From the NCBI GenBank assembly GCA_000181795.3, contig CM012954.1, positions 16,602,575 through 16,666,574 of the forward strand: a stretch of DNA of 64,000 nt, written 5' to 3'. Within the stretch, counting starts at the first letter, position 1, and each line of letters begins with the position of its first letter. Positions 1-11,854 of the stretch are shown here, piece by piece. The notes under the pieces are model-generated. The model saw nothing but the letters and a program-made list of their open reading frames with translations, ran no database searches and was not told the DNA's origin. The position numbers and the translations under genes are program-made. The DNA comes from Trichinella spiralis (Eukaryota > Nematoda > Enoplea > Trichinellida > Trichinellidae).

Positions 1-55
1 AACAACCCACAGCTTCACAAACTGCGCTTCATACCAAAAGACAATGAAACTTTAC

Positions 56-2749
56 AAGGTTCATCACCATTTGTCACCATTGGTCCACGCACATGTATTA
101 AACCACATCTATTCAATCAATATCAGAAGGAAATTTCCTCGTGTTACACAATTATTGGTTTATCAAACTTATGCCGTGTTTAAACACTCGAGTCTTACCT
201 ATTTGGCATTTCGTCTTCATATGGATATTCGCCGTGGTTGTAATAATCAACTGAATGCACCACACGCAAATACAACAGCAGTGTGTCCAGAACCTGCACA
301 TTAAAACAAAATATTATTATTAATAAATCTTTTACGGACTAAAAATGTGCACATGCTGACTTTTAGCAATTTTTCGTCTCGTTCAAAAGTCACTTTCACT
401 TCCCCATCTTCGTCAACTTCTGTCATTCGAATTCCAAGAAGTTCTTCTTCTTCGGCACTGACTTCTTCAATTAGAACTCCAGATATGTTGGCCAACAACG
501 GATTCTTACTAGATCCACATTCGGCCATCATGCTGTCCATCGTTTCTCTTCCATTTGAACTAGGCCCGTCGTTTTCGTTTGCTTTATCATCATCCCATAA
601 GTTGTACCTTTTGTCATACATTTGCACAACAGTCGCCGCCAATCTCAAATCACTTTGAGCAACAGCTCTGTGAGCAGCAATGCCATTGGTAACTCGAATT
701 CGTCGACTAAGATCTCGATTCACAATGGCGCCCAAATCACAGTCCCGAAGCTGGATTGAAGAACATTATTATTACACAACAGACAATCAATTATTCCAAA
801 ATGCAGCTCAATACCCGGATATTAGTGATTTTCCAACAAATCTCTTTCACGTTCACGTCTCGACGAAAAGAAACCCAACCACGACGGTAAAATCGCCTAT
901 CAGGTAGCGGCTCTGCCAGTGCAACTCGCAAAAATCCAGGATAACGCTTAAACAACGCTTCCAATTCTTGCTTAGTGATGGTCGGTGCAAGATTACGCAA
1001 AAATATGCTCGACGTCTTGTGCAACAACAAAGGACCACCTCCACTATTTCGCTCAACATTCGAGCTAACTCCTTCGTCTTTTGCACTCTTCAAATCCAAC
1101 TCACCTCCTGTCTCACCTTGAAAAACCAATATTCAAAAACGTACAGACAAATCAAGCAACAACAATTTGGAGACCTTTTTCAGATTCATGACCACTGATT
1201 TCCCCATCCTAAGCAAAATAGAAAAACAATTCAAGCAATATACGAAAATAACAATCACAAATACAAGCGCTTACGTCGCTTTTTAATTCTGAAGATTTGT
1301 CTGAAACATTTTCTTTTTCTGCCATCGTACTGTTTTCAGCATTGTCGACTAAATCGTCAATTTCCATTTGTCCTTCTTCTTCCAATCTAAATGAACACAA
1401 CAATAATTAACAATGAACTTTACACTGCTGAAACATCAGACAAAATAAAACTAAACATTTCGTGAATTAATTACTTGTTTGTTGTTGATTTGGCCTGATC
1501 ATTCGATAATTCGGCATATTCTCCATCTTTTTCAAGTTGTTCAATATCTTCATCCGTTCCACCTTCTAACTTTATAACCACTGCAATTATATTATTAAAT
1601 TATTGGTATCAACAGTTCGCAACATGCATTTGAGCAGTTGTAAGTAAAAAACAACACTGCACATAACAATAATTTCACTTAACAAATTTTTACCTGCATC
1701 CATAAACTTCAGCAAATTTTCTCCATTGTCTTGATCTAAATTCAAACGATCTAACCAACCTTTTTCACGAAGTTCCATGAATATCTCGAGTCTCCGCATC
1801 ACAGCATCACGATGCTCTTGAAATCTCTTGGCGCGGTCTTCTGGATGATATTTAACGCGAAACCTTAAAAAAATTTACACATTGAACAACAAACAAACCA
1901 AGGTAGCTCATGTCCCAACAACAAATAAACCATAAAACCCACACCAAAAAACAAAAAAAAAATTTTTTTTTTGAACAGCGTGGTAAATATTTTCAAACAA
2001 TTGTCGAACAAATTCAAAAAACGGCTAATAAAGCCTACATACTTTACAGATTACAGAAAATGCATTTAACTCGAACAGTTCAAGAAAAAAAAACATTTTT
2101 CATTAAACAACAAACGTATATGCGTTATAATTATTCTAAACTGTAACACTTTTTTAAAACCAATTATTTTATTTATTCATACATTTATTCTGTTTATATT
2201 TCCAGGTAGCACCCTCCGTTGTATTTTTCTTTCATAAAATTTATTTATATTTAATTGAGACAAAATAATGAATAACCGAATTCAACTACATTTTCTATTT
2301 TTGTCATTGACACATTTAATTTTGAAAATCCAACGAAGACACACCAAAACCAACCAAAGAATTTGTTGAGATAAAAAGAGATGGCAGTTTATTATTGAAA
2401 ATTATTTCTAGAAAAATACTTACCAACAATAAATAAACAGCTGGAAATAGTGTAGCATTAATGCTGCATTTGTTTCAGATGAAAAGTTAAGTTTTATCTC
2501 TCAGACTCTTTGAACAACAGAAAAAAATATTTTTGGTAGCCTCGACATAATGCGCCCCTGGCTACGACGAACTTTCACGAATTTAATCTCAAAACAAACA
2601 AGTGGTCGCCTTTGTATTGCAAAACTTAAACAAATACTGCTTATAAAGCGACACTAATATCAATGACGAATGATGCGACGTTTCACACATACACACAGAC
2701 GAAAAAAGTATAACATATGCATATATAAATATATAAATATAAATGTATA

Positions 2750-2794
<45 letters not shown>

Positions 2795-3800
2795 TTATTC
2801 ATTTACATTCATATTTATATATATCTATATATACGCATACATTCACTCATATATATACGTATAGAAGCCGCGACATAATGCGCCTCTGGCTACAATATGA
2901 AGCTGTTAAAAAGCTGCATACAAAGCTGTTCATATAAAGTTCATAAGTGGATGTATTGTATTAAATTTGTGATTCTATATAAAAAGCACAATTTTATGCC
3001 CCAACCGCCGTTGTCTCATTAGTGGCAAAATAACAAAATTGAAAATGTGCTCTTCGTTTCGGAATCAAACTGCCTGTTCCAAACTGTGTAAATTAAACGT
3101 AAATTATTTTTAACAAAATATGACTTACCATTCACGATCTTTGTGCGCCATGAAGAACGCATGCAATAACTGCTTTTTGTAGTCAGTTTTATATTCTTGA
3201 TATTTTTGTATTGCTTCTTCGTCTGAAATCATATCATCTTGGGAAGATAAAAACTGCTTGAAGGTCATCATTGGCGCCAACGTGTGACCATCGTTCGTAG
3301 AACTTTCATCAGCTCTGTTGTTACTAAACGAATCAGCAGTTTCATCCCTAATAGAACATCATGCAATAATAAACCAAGCAAAGACACGTCAAATATATGT
3401 TCTCTGAAAGACTTATACCAATCTCTTCGGCGTCGTCGACTTGCATTCGGACTATATTCCGGTCTCAAACGATAGGATTTATAATCTCTATTTGATGCAG
3501 CAGAACGCCTAAATCAAAGAAAAATTTTTAATTCATTAATAAACAAAATTACAAGTTTGTTTATTCATACATATAAGTGAATACAAGTCATAAAATTATA
3601 ATGTACAGTTAAAATTTGCAATTGATGTTAAGTATAAAATTTAGAAAAAATAAGAAATTTCTGAACACAACCAAACGTCACTTCAAATAAAACAAATACC
3701 CATCATTAAGCTCTCGACGCCTGTCTTGAAATTCACTCCTTTCTTTCATAAATTTGTCTCGACCACGTCTTCGGTCAAAATCATCATCACTATCACCCAT
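56..3800 (-). CDS. SRRT: ARS2/Serrate (SRRT) homologue, 3' end beyond left edge
   Basis: ARS2 joins the nuclear cap-binding complex to RNA processing, export and decay, including microRNA maturation. I read eleven exons: 3700-3800, 3419-3508, 3129-3347, 1694-1863, 1475-1580, 1275-1386, 1175-1208, 815-1116, 361-750, 199-293 and 56-108. All phases agree, giving about 557 codons before the edge. The start [12 protein letters not shown] matches the family N-terminus. Then come the TFKQFL and HAFFMAHKD segments of the SERRATE/ARS2 N-terminal domain, an acidic linker, the RRM-like core ([40 protein letters not shown]), [22 protein letters not shown], and [13 protein letters not shown] in exon 10. 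The C-terminal zinc-finger part is missing because the gene leaves the window. Intron 3 (1864-3128) is the only long one. The 1117-1174 donor (GTCTCC) is weak, so that junction is the least certain. Confidence 0.95.
2538..2565 (+). repeat. 28-base intronic repeat, copy 1
   Basis: This GC-rich 28-mer recurs at 2866-2893 with 26 of 28 identical bases; the shared core is CGACATAATGCGCC followed by CTGGCTAC. Both copies lie in the long AT-rich intron 3 of ARS2. No function recognised; possibly part of a dispersed element. Confidence 0.6.
2755..2793 (+). repeat. (AT)n microsatellite in ARS2 intron
   Basis: About 19 uninterrupted AT dinucleotides inside ARS2 intron 3, followed by more irregular TA-rich sequence to about 2860. 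Length is likely to vary between individuals. Confidence 0.95.
2866..2893 (+). repeat. 28-base intronic repeat, copy 2
   Basis: Second copy of the 28-mer described at 2538-2565, same orientation, 328 bases downstream, separated by the AT microsatellite. Confidence 0.6.
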
Positions 3801-3816
3801 ACTGGCTTATAAGCAA

Positions 3817-3830
3817 CTGCAAAACTGTAC
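3817..3830 (-). promoter_or_regulatory. Acceptor-like site 16 bases before the ARS2 start
   Basis: On the minus strand the sequence GTACAGTTTTGCAG ends 16 bases before the ARS2 ATG. It is a pyrimidine-rich tract plus CAG with no visible coding exon upstream. It could receive a spliced leader or end a 5'-UTR intron. One of six genes here with the same arrangement. Confidence 0.5.
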
Positions 3831-5504
3831 TGGAGAAAATCAGGGCAAAGCACAAGACAAAACACAAATGCTACAGCAACGACAATTATCAGTTGGAAGA
3901 TGACTGTGCTAAAAAATGTCAAGTTCACTTAAAATATTAAGTCATCAAAAAATGTTCATTTTACAATTAATACAACAAAAAATTAAATGTATCAAAGGGT
4001 TTCAGCTTTTTCTTAAATTATAGCAATATCGTCTCAACATTTATTTTTACAAGCTAGAGACATACTGTAATAAATAAAATAAAAAAATCTATTTACAGTA
4101 TGATGCTTACCGTAATAAAGATATTGATTTTTAAAATTTCAATTAATGAATTCAGTTGTAAATTTCATTTAACCTCAAAACATAAATTATTGAAAATTTA
4201 AATTATATTATACGACATAAGTTTGAATTGAAACTTAAAATTTTTAGTTCTAACTCTGCTTTCAAATTTGCAAAGCTTGACATTTATCCGACATTCTTTT
4301 TTCATCTACTTTTGTCTGTACCACACGTTCAGTTGTTCTCTCTGTTACGCTGCTGATGCTGATCACTGCTTATCATGTTCTACCTGTTTCTATCAACGTT
4401 TCAAATATATTATTATGCGATCATAAATGTTATGTAGTATTAAATCAGTAGTTGCTAATATGATATAATAACTTTCGCTATATGAGTAGCTATATTTTGT
4501 TGTTGCGCTTTTTAATGTTATGAATTGATGCATTTCTGGATGATGATTATGCGTATTCAATTGTAATGTAATGATTTATATGTTAGTTTTATAAATGAGT
4601 AGTTAAGATTATAAATTGTCACTTTGTAATTCAATTGTATGTAAATTGTATAAGTAAACAACTGAATTGTAAATAATACATGAAAAGAAATGTTATATTT
4701 GATTACAGAAGAGTTTTTCATAAATGATGAAATTTTGCAAGTGATATTTTTTACACTGATGCACAATTAAACAACACTATTTGTGAACCGTGCTTTACAT
4801 TATTGGTTAACTGCAGTGAAAATTTGTGCATGATTATTAGTATAATCTCGTATTCTAGTTTATAAAACTGTTGTTTTAGATATACATAAGTAATAAAATT
4901 ACTTTTTATACCAGTGATATAATAATAAATAACAATATTACATTTCAATTTACTGGTGGAAGTTCTACATTTAGATTCTCTCATTTAGTTAACATTATTT
5001 TATTGTTTCTGTTATTTACATTTAGTAATGTCCGCTATTTTTGTTTAGTTTTATCAGAAAACTGTTTTCTCCGTCGTGAGCGATAGAAAATTTAGATAGA
5101 TAGATACGTAAAGATTCAAGGATGACAAAACGCCTATTCACGGGAGTGGCATTTTTATCTTTTGATCATTTTTATTTTAATATATAAATGAAAACCGGTT
5201 TTCAGTATTCACTCAACAGTATTCAGTTTTTCCACTTACTTCTTTTATCATTGGCATGCACATTTTGAAAACTTTGAAAATTGCATTTAGTTAATAAGCA
5301 GTAACGTATTGCAGTTTAAATAAAATGCAATTTAACATATTATTTGTTGACATGACTTTACTGTATGATAAACCAATCAATCGACTTATTGTTTAGTATT
5401 TTTATTAATATTAAAAATGCAGTAAAGGGAAAGTGAAGACACGATGCAAAACTTAAGATAAAACGTAGCCCCATTATGTAATTCTGAACTGGGGATATTT
5501 CTAC
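3831..5504. other. ARS2 upstream flank, AT-rich, no gene seen
   Basis: Very AT-rich sequence upstream of ARS2 with only short chance reading frames. It presumably carries the ARS2 promoter, but I see no element I can name. Confidence 0.6.
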
Positions 5505-5640
5505 AAGGTGAAATTATCCCTGAGTTTAATTAACGGCAAACCAGCACAGTTGAGATTTGAAATAACACGGTATTTCTTTCAGCTTTGATGGCTGCAATAA
5601 TTAAGCGTGCAATAGCTTTTCATGGTCGAAATATTTTAAG
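5505..5640 (+). pseudogene. Worn retroelement fragment related to 10650-10860
   Basis: The stretch around 5535-5575 (GCAAACCAGCACAG then TTGAGATTTGAAATAA) closely resembles 10672-10705 (ACAAACCTGTATGG then TTGAGATTTGAAATAA), where the following sequence reads as an integrase remnant. Here the frame is broken by stops soon after the shared part. I infer a second decayed pol-like fragment, but on its own it would not be recognisable. Confidence 0.35.
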
Positions 5641-6030
5641 ATTTTCGTTTGTTTTCATTTAAAATTTAGTACCATTACATTGCATCTCCATTTTTAAAAG
5701 AGTCTTTATCTTTTCATTTTATCATTTCTGAATACATCATCTTTATTGATTGTATTTTACGTTCTTTCATTTCTATATTTGATGTTATTTTCAAATTTTC
5801 TCAGTTATTGTCTTTCGCTCTGTTTTATGTTTATTTCATCGTTTGTAAAAAACACTCATGATGCAGCGCATGCAAATGCTCAAACACCTAACCAAACGTA
5901 ATATAATACATGGAGAAGTTATGAGAACGTTAGATTACATTAAATTAGATAACAGATCACAGTAGATAACAGAATTAGTAAGTTCAACAGTACAATGTTC
6001 AACTGATAATGATGTTAATATGGATCCCTG

Positions 6031-6393
6031 TGTAACGACCCACTGGGCGAGGTCGTCTGGTTCGCTTCCTTCGGGTTCGCTCCAGTTCGCCCGTTATCAC
6101 TCTTGGCCGGCTCGTCTTCGTGTTGCCATCTTCCACGTTCGTATCGTCACAGCACTCGCACTCCACGCTCGCCAACTCACTAACTCTCTGGATGGTCTCC
6201 GCCGCTCCAATATATAGAAGTTTTTCGCGTCAACTGAAATTTGATCCCTCCATTGTCTTGCTGACAATCCCCCGGCTTGCGGCCCTTCTATAAATCAGCG
6301 GCTTGTTACGCGGCGGCTTTGATCCGCTGCCCCAACGGACCATCAGCGACCGGCAATGACCGAACGACACGCCGTACAGCAATGATCGTTACA
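6031..6393 (-). mobile_element. LTR (probably solo) of a Ty3/gypsy-like retroelement
   Basis: This 363-base GC-rich block begins TGTAACGA and ends TCGTTACA, a perfect 8-base terminal inverted repeat of the TG...CA kind seen in LTRs. It is flanked on both sides by CCTG (6027-6030 and 6394-6397), a 4-base target-site duplication as made by LTR integrases. A TATA-like CTATATAT sits on the minus strand near 6211-6218. No matching second LTR with the same flanks is visible, so it is probably a solo LTR. Its orientation is inferred from the TATA box and the neighbouring minus-strand gag. Confidence 0.75.
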
Positions 6394-6539
6394 CCTGTTA
6401 ATGAAAAATTAACGTTGAGATGACGTTTCATCCAAAAAACTTGCTTTTCTTCAGTGAAATAAATTTTTTCACATTTTTTGTATTCTTTTAAAATGCATTT
6501 TAAAATGTAGTAACATAAATCAAATGTTCTAATATGATT

Positions 6540-7520
6540 TTACTGATTATCAGCAAAATGCCTTAATAGTGCATATGTAACGAACGGTGATTGTCCAGCT
6601 TGGAGTTCCGTCATCGCCAGGAGACGGCGATCCCTGGTTCCGCTGCTCGGAGCACGCGCCGTACGGGTTCGGGTCCGTCGCTGGGGACAGTCTCGTCGAA
6701 AGTGGCCCAGGCCACCGCACTCGAAGCACTCCATTGTCCTCCGTGTGGGTTGCAAGCGGGACTGCCGCTCCCGAGTCACCACCAACTTGTCCACGCGCCG
6801 GGCCAAAGCTTCCACAGTCTTGGCTAGGCTGTCGTACACCGAAGCAGCATCGTCGACTGTTTTCCGCCGGTCTTCCTCGATCTCGGTTACTATTTCCGCC
6901 AACTGGCGTGCCTTTGTGAGAGTCGCCGGCTCCTGCAGGCAGAGCTCTCGATGGACTTCTTTGGACGCCAGGCCGAGGATGAAACGGCTGACCAATTCGC
7001 ACTCTGACTTCCCGGCTCTGCGTCCCATTTCGGCCACTTCGCGTGCAAAGTCTCGGATAGACTGATCCTTTCGCTGCCGCAGGCCACTGAAACGCATTTC
7101 CAAACGGATCGGAGACTCGCTCTGACCGTAGGCATCCAGCAGGCGACGTTTAAGCTCCTGCCAGGAACTGTCCCGTGTCGAACCGGGCGGGAAGAGCTCG
7201 CGTCGCACCGCTTTCGTCATAAGCAGGCGAGCGCTGGCGGCGTAGTGGGAGGGTGGCACACCAGAGATGATGAAGAAGTCTTCGACGTTGTCCAGCCACT
7301 CGGAAGGATCCATTTTCGGGGAAAAGGCTGGGGGTGGGGGGTAACAAGCAGTCCTCAACGCCATTTCCGGGACAGGCTCCCAAAGTAACGAGCCGCTCCC
7401 TCGGGCAGGCTCGTTCACTACCTCCACCGCGCTATTGGCGCATTCGCCGCTCAACGGCGACGGGCTGGTTTTGAACGGCGGGCTTCCCTTTCTTTCCGAT
7501 TCGCGCTCTCCTGATGCCAT
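6540..7520 (-). mobile_element. Ty3/gypsy-like gag fragment with CCHC zinc knuckle
   Basis: An open frame of 326 codons from the ATG at 7520 (an in-frame upstream extension to 7565 is AT-rich and unlikely). It shows the capsid-type region of Metaviridae gag (WLDNVEDFF, RFSGLRQRKDQSIRDFA, FILGLASKEVHREL) and a CX2CX4HX4C knuckle, CFECGGLGHFRRDC. Just after SPFVT, where a gag-pol frame would normally pass into protease, the sequence changes abruptly at about 6575 from GC-rich to AT-rich, and the frame ends 12 codons later. No protease, reverse transcriptase, RNase H or integrase follows. It is therefore a truncated element. High GC against an AT-rich background marks it as foreign to its surroundings. 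A domesticated gag gene is possible but unsupported. Confidence 0.75.
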
Positions 7521-7702
7521 TATAACAATAAAAAAACAGTCAATATGTATAGTTTTTATTGGCAACAGCGAACAAGAACTGCCGACGATGCGTTACAGCA
7601 AGCCTCTTCGACACACACAACAACGACCACGCCTACGTACAACTACGCACTACTGTACCTACCTCTGATTTTCAAGTCCAAATCTGCTTACGGTAGCTTC
7701 AC

Positions 7703-7839
7703 CTTTCTTCCGCTTCGTTGTCTGGAGAAATAGAGTTGTTAGCTCGGTCAGCGTCCGCTGCACATAACTGAAATATTTGATCATCAAAGCCTTCCATAAC
7801 CACAAGACCATTTGATGGAAAACGTACTGTTATGTTCAT
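7703..7839 (-). other. Orphan exon-like open segment beside the gag fragment
   Basis: A minus-strand frame from ATG 7839 reads MNITVRFPSNGLVVMEG, continues for 45 codons, and ends at a plausible donor (AAAG then GTGAAG) at 7703. Composition looks coding rather than random. I found no convincing next exon: the gag fragment lies immediately downstream. It may be the first exon of a gene interrupted by insertion, or chance. Not recognised. Confidence 0.25.
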
Positions 7840-8601
7840 GTTTTAAGGGTATTATTTTTATGATTTAATTCCAATTCTATTCATAATTCAATGAAAAAAT
7901 TACTTATGTGATAGGTTCTGTCATAATTACAGAAGTTTTTTTTAAACAATAACGACGCAAATGCAATAGACATTTTTATCCTACAGGAACAGAGAATCGA
8001 AGCAATAGATAAGGAAGCAAACACCTAAAATAAGAAATAGGGATAAAGTACTTTAGGATAAAGTCAAAATATATCATAAAACTGAAATTATGAAAAAGCA
8101 ATTTATAATTAAAAATACCATAATATACAGAATGTCGATTGCCAAATCACCGACAGAAAAGTAACAAAGTAAACAGATCAATCAGAGCAAATGTTGTATC
8201 CATAGATAATATTTGTGTTTACTGCTCTGCGTAACAAAAGTGAAAGTAAAAGAAATTACGTCAAGGTAAAAATTTCATCTTAAAATACATTTTTTAGTGA
8301 TCTTTTGAAATGATGCATGTACATTTATGTTTTTAAATATTTTTTCTTTATTATGCTTAGAATTTGAAAAGAAATTCAAACTCTAATTTTCAGTTTTATA
8401 TTGTCAATTTAATTGTTTGAAGAAATTCACATTTCAGTTTGCTCATATAGTTGCGAAGAAATGATTTGATGATTTATAGCGGTTACAGATAAATCGGAGT
8501 GCACTAGTGAAGTAAATAAAGCGCAATAAAAAACGTGCACTTGTGATATTTATCAGCAGAAATGAATAAAATAAAAATTTGCATGCGAGTGAGTTGATTT
8601 G
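7840..8601. other. AT-rich spacer, no gene seen
   Basis: AT-rich sequence between the orphan exon-like segment and the worn LTR. No coding frame, RNA gene or repeat I can support. Confidence 0.6.
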
Positions 8602-8800
8602 TAATGTACAAATGGCCGTACAATGGCTAATTGGGTACCGACGTGTCGGGTCATGAGGGTCTGTCTCCAGAAGCCACCTGCGGTTCTCGCCGATAGCGTC
8701 TTCAAACTAGGCGGGATGGGAGGTTTTATTGCCGCGGCTCTGCGTCTACCTCAGCCGGACCTGCAATGACCAACGCCGCCGTACATCAATGATTGTTACA
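8602..8800 (-). mobile_element. Worn LTR fragment of the same family
   Basis: The right part (GCAATGACC, CGCCGTACA, CAATGAT, GTTACA) repeats in the same order as the last 60 bases of the LTR at 6031-6393 and ends TTGTTACA at 8800, with intervening substitutions. The left boundary is uncertain and the TGTAACGA start is not present. I read it as a truncated, diverged LTR of the same family. Confidence 0.55.
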
Positions 8801-9554
8801 CACGTATTTTAATGAACGTCAAATTTTTGTACAATGAAGATTATGAAACAGCACCATGTGCGCATCAAACATAAGATTTGAAAATCGCCTTTGAAAATCA
8901 TTTTTTTTCAAAACGTTGTATACTCATTTTGTAAATAATTAGCTAAAAAGGCTAGACGTGTACTATGCAAACCAACGTTGCTTAAAGCCCGTTTCTTTGG
9001 TAGCAAGAACCTCTTATTCATTTAACATATAGCTACTTTAGCCGTATTACATTTTATTAATTTTTTTGAAAATCAAAATCACTTGATATTTCTGAAACAA
9101 ATACGACTAAATGTAAATTATTCTTTTGATATTCAAAATTTGCATAAATTAATTGAAATTCAATTGTTGAAAATTAATATTATTCATGACATGTGGTGCA
9201 ATCAGGAGAAATAGAAGAGTTAAACTGAGGCAAGAAACTATGGAATGGCATTTTAATAAAATGTATTTGTAACATTATCTAATAATATAGTCGAAATATG
9301 ATCTAATACGGAGACAAAAATAATTTCTTTTTGTGCAAATTTTTATCTTATAATTTTATTAATTTAAAGCAATACATTAGTCAGCAACGTATATATAAAT
9401 TTTCCTTTCAAGCATTTCGATATTGTAGTTTTATTATTTTCACACTTTTATTTATAAAAAAGGTTTTATCAAAAACAAAGCTGTGCTTTTATGATATTAA
9501 TCATTTCAATTACGAAAGTAAAGAATTTCAATATATATAAATGGGAAGTATTTG
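8801..9554. other. AT-rich spacer, no gene seen
   Basis: AT-rich sequence with only short chance frames. Nothing further supported. Confidence 0.6.
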
Positions 9555-10000
9555 AATAAAAATATTATAAAATTCTAAACAAACGTAATGTTTAAAATAA
9601 AAAAATAAATGGCAATGATAGTTTGTATATTTAATTATAAATATAAAAAATATTTCATAGCAATTGGCAGTGGAGACGTCTGCATGTTCGTATTCCACTG
9701 ATGGTTGATGTGTCACTTTGGGTACCGCTGATGAGTTGTGCTCACCAAGGAGGTTGGTGAAAGTCAACGTTCAGTGAGACTTTGACTGCACTCTCTGGTG
9801 AGTATCAGTAGGCATTCTTATCAGTTCAAATTTTTTAAATAAATTTCATACGGAAAATTGCAAAAATCATATATGTAAATGATAAAATGAAACATTTTTA
9901 TTTTCATGCTGCACGTAAATTGAAATTTTCATTGTAAAATTAATTTTTTGATATTTCTTTTTTTAATATGTTGCATTCAAACAAACAGGTTGAATAACAA
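9555..10000 (+). repeat. Three-copy diverged repeat, copy 1
   Basis: The core at 9666-9714 contains GGCAGTGGAGACGTCTGCAT and CCACTGATGGTTGATGTGTC. It is shared with 11959-12007 and, more weakly, 12511-12560. Flanks also match: AATTATAAATATAAAA-like sequence before, and AAATCATATATGTAAATGAT followed by TTTTCATGCTGCACGTAAAT after. The unit is roughly 450-600 bases. No coding potential is conserved beyond a short shared peptide caused by the core. Confidence 0.75.
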
Positions 10001-10649
10001 TATGTTAAGGTTGTTTTTTAATTATGTAAATCAGCTTTCCTCTAAACACTGCCATTATCAGTAGCAGAGTTCTGAGTTTGTTCTGCTGACGTGGCTATGT
10101 AATATCTTTATTCAGTTGCGGTCAATCGGTGAGTTACATTTCAAGAAATTATAGGCTAACGATGTGCGGTGACTGAACAAGGATGAGCAAGCACTGAAAA
10201 GCGGGATGAGCATCCACGAAGCAGATATGATTTTTGTTCTACTTTATTTCAATTATTAGTAAGTTATTAATTATGATTTATCATTGCAGTGGAAGAACGA
10301 GGTGGAGTTCAATGATGAGAAGTCGCATTCTTTTTCACGTGATCGTTATAACTTCAAATTATAAATGACAAGTGGATGTTGAGTCTGTAATGATTCAATT
10401 TTGTGAACTCTCCGTTTAATTGAAAAGCAATAATAGGTTATTTTTGAGGATATGATTTTAATATTAACATAATATTTACAATTTTTACTGCTTAGGAAGG
10501 TGAGCATTTGATTTTATGTTTCGTATTTTAATCGATTCGAAAAATAATGAAGATGCGGGCGACATGAAGCAGAAATGGAAAACAAAAGGTATACAGGGTC
10601 TCCCGTGGGTCCCTATTTTGTAGGTCTGGTATGAGGATACTTCGAAACG

Positions 10650-10860
10650 ATGAAGTGATCCACCAGTTGAATTAAGCTAAGGACAAACCTGTATGGTTGA
10701 GATTTGAAATAATGCAGTGTGAAATTGCGAAACATGGCCTGCCAGAGATCATTGTCACAGACGATGCAATATTTTTTGTTTCTCAGGAATTTTAAGAGAT
10801 TATTCGTAGATAGATTTGGAATTCGACACATTCGAACAGCTATTCATCATCCGGAAAGAG
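10650..10860 (+). pseudogene. Decayed retroelement integrase core fragment
   Basis: In one frame the sequence reads EIAKHGLPEIIVTDD and FVSQEF, then stops, and after a frame change continues FGIRHIRTAIHHPE. This is the order of landmarks in the catalytic core of retroelement integrases (a H-G-x-P loop, an acidic residue in the VTD motif, then the G-I-R-H segment). An in-frame TAA and at least one frameshift make it non-functional. Only this short stretch of pol is recognisable. Upstream sequence from about 10590 resembles 5505-5640. Confidence 0.6.
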
Positions 10861-11632
10861 TAATTCAGCTTTTTGACTTAAAATTCATTCGAATCTGAAA
10901 ATGTGCATATCCAGTAAACTGGCAGACATTTTTTTTGCCACGATAATTACTGCTAAGGCGATGGATTGTTTGAATCCATATTTCGAAGTAACTGACAAAC
11001 AAATATCTAAACTGTTCATATTGAAATGAAGAAATTAACAGGACAATATTATTTAATTAAAAATTTATATAATATTCAATTACAATCAATCGAATTGGTA
11101 GAAATGTTCTTTAACATCCCATTGCCATGTTTCTCACATTCAAAGTGTAAGCATATTAAAAAACGAAGCATAAGCACATTGTAAAATTGTTCAATCATTC
11201 AATCATATTTTACTGATATTAAGCAAGTGTCAATTTTAATTAATTCTTTTTTTTTATTATTCGACGCAGCAGTTTTGTAGACAAACTTTTAATATAATTT
11301 ATATTGATGGAAATGAATAATTTTTAATGACGCATCAAAAGAATTAAATTAACAACGCATATTCGGTTTCATTTCATAATAAATTGTTCAGTTTGAATCA
11401 AAGTTGGAAAACAAAAATTTTCAACTGTAGGGAGTCTGTATTACAAAATCAATTTTCAAGAACAATAATTATATGAATATTTGATGTTGTTAATAGCGAA
11501 TTTGAAAATTTACATTTGTGAAATTGAAAAATAATCTCCCATGCCACTTTCTTGATTTTATTATATGCACATTGTTGAAAGATTTATCTCAAACAATGGA
11601 AATTTAATTAACATAATCACAACGAATATGTC
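10861..11632. other. AT-rich spacer, no gene seen
   Basis: AT-rich sequence without a supportable coding frame or RNA gene. Confidence 0.6.
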
Positions 11633-11714
11633 GGTTCGGATGTATTTGAACTTCATTTCTGAATGTATTCACAATGGTTCGGATGTATTCGAACTTCATT
11701 TCTGAATGTATTCA
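11633..11714 (+). repeat. 39-base tandem duplication
   Basis: GGTTCGGATGTATT followed by GAACTTCATTTCTGAATG and TATTCA occurs at 11633-11671 and again at 11676-11714, with one mismatch and a four-base spacer. A recent local duplication. Confidence 0.9.
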
Positions 11715-11854
11715 GGTAAAGTAATACAATTTTGAGAAAACTTTATTTTTTAATATTGCTGAAAAATACATGAACAGAACTATAAATTTTGCTGTTCTTT
11801 GAACTGAAACCATTGAAACTAAAGTCTAATGATCTAAATGGTAATTATTTAAAT

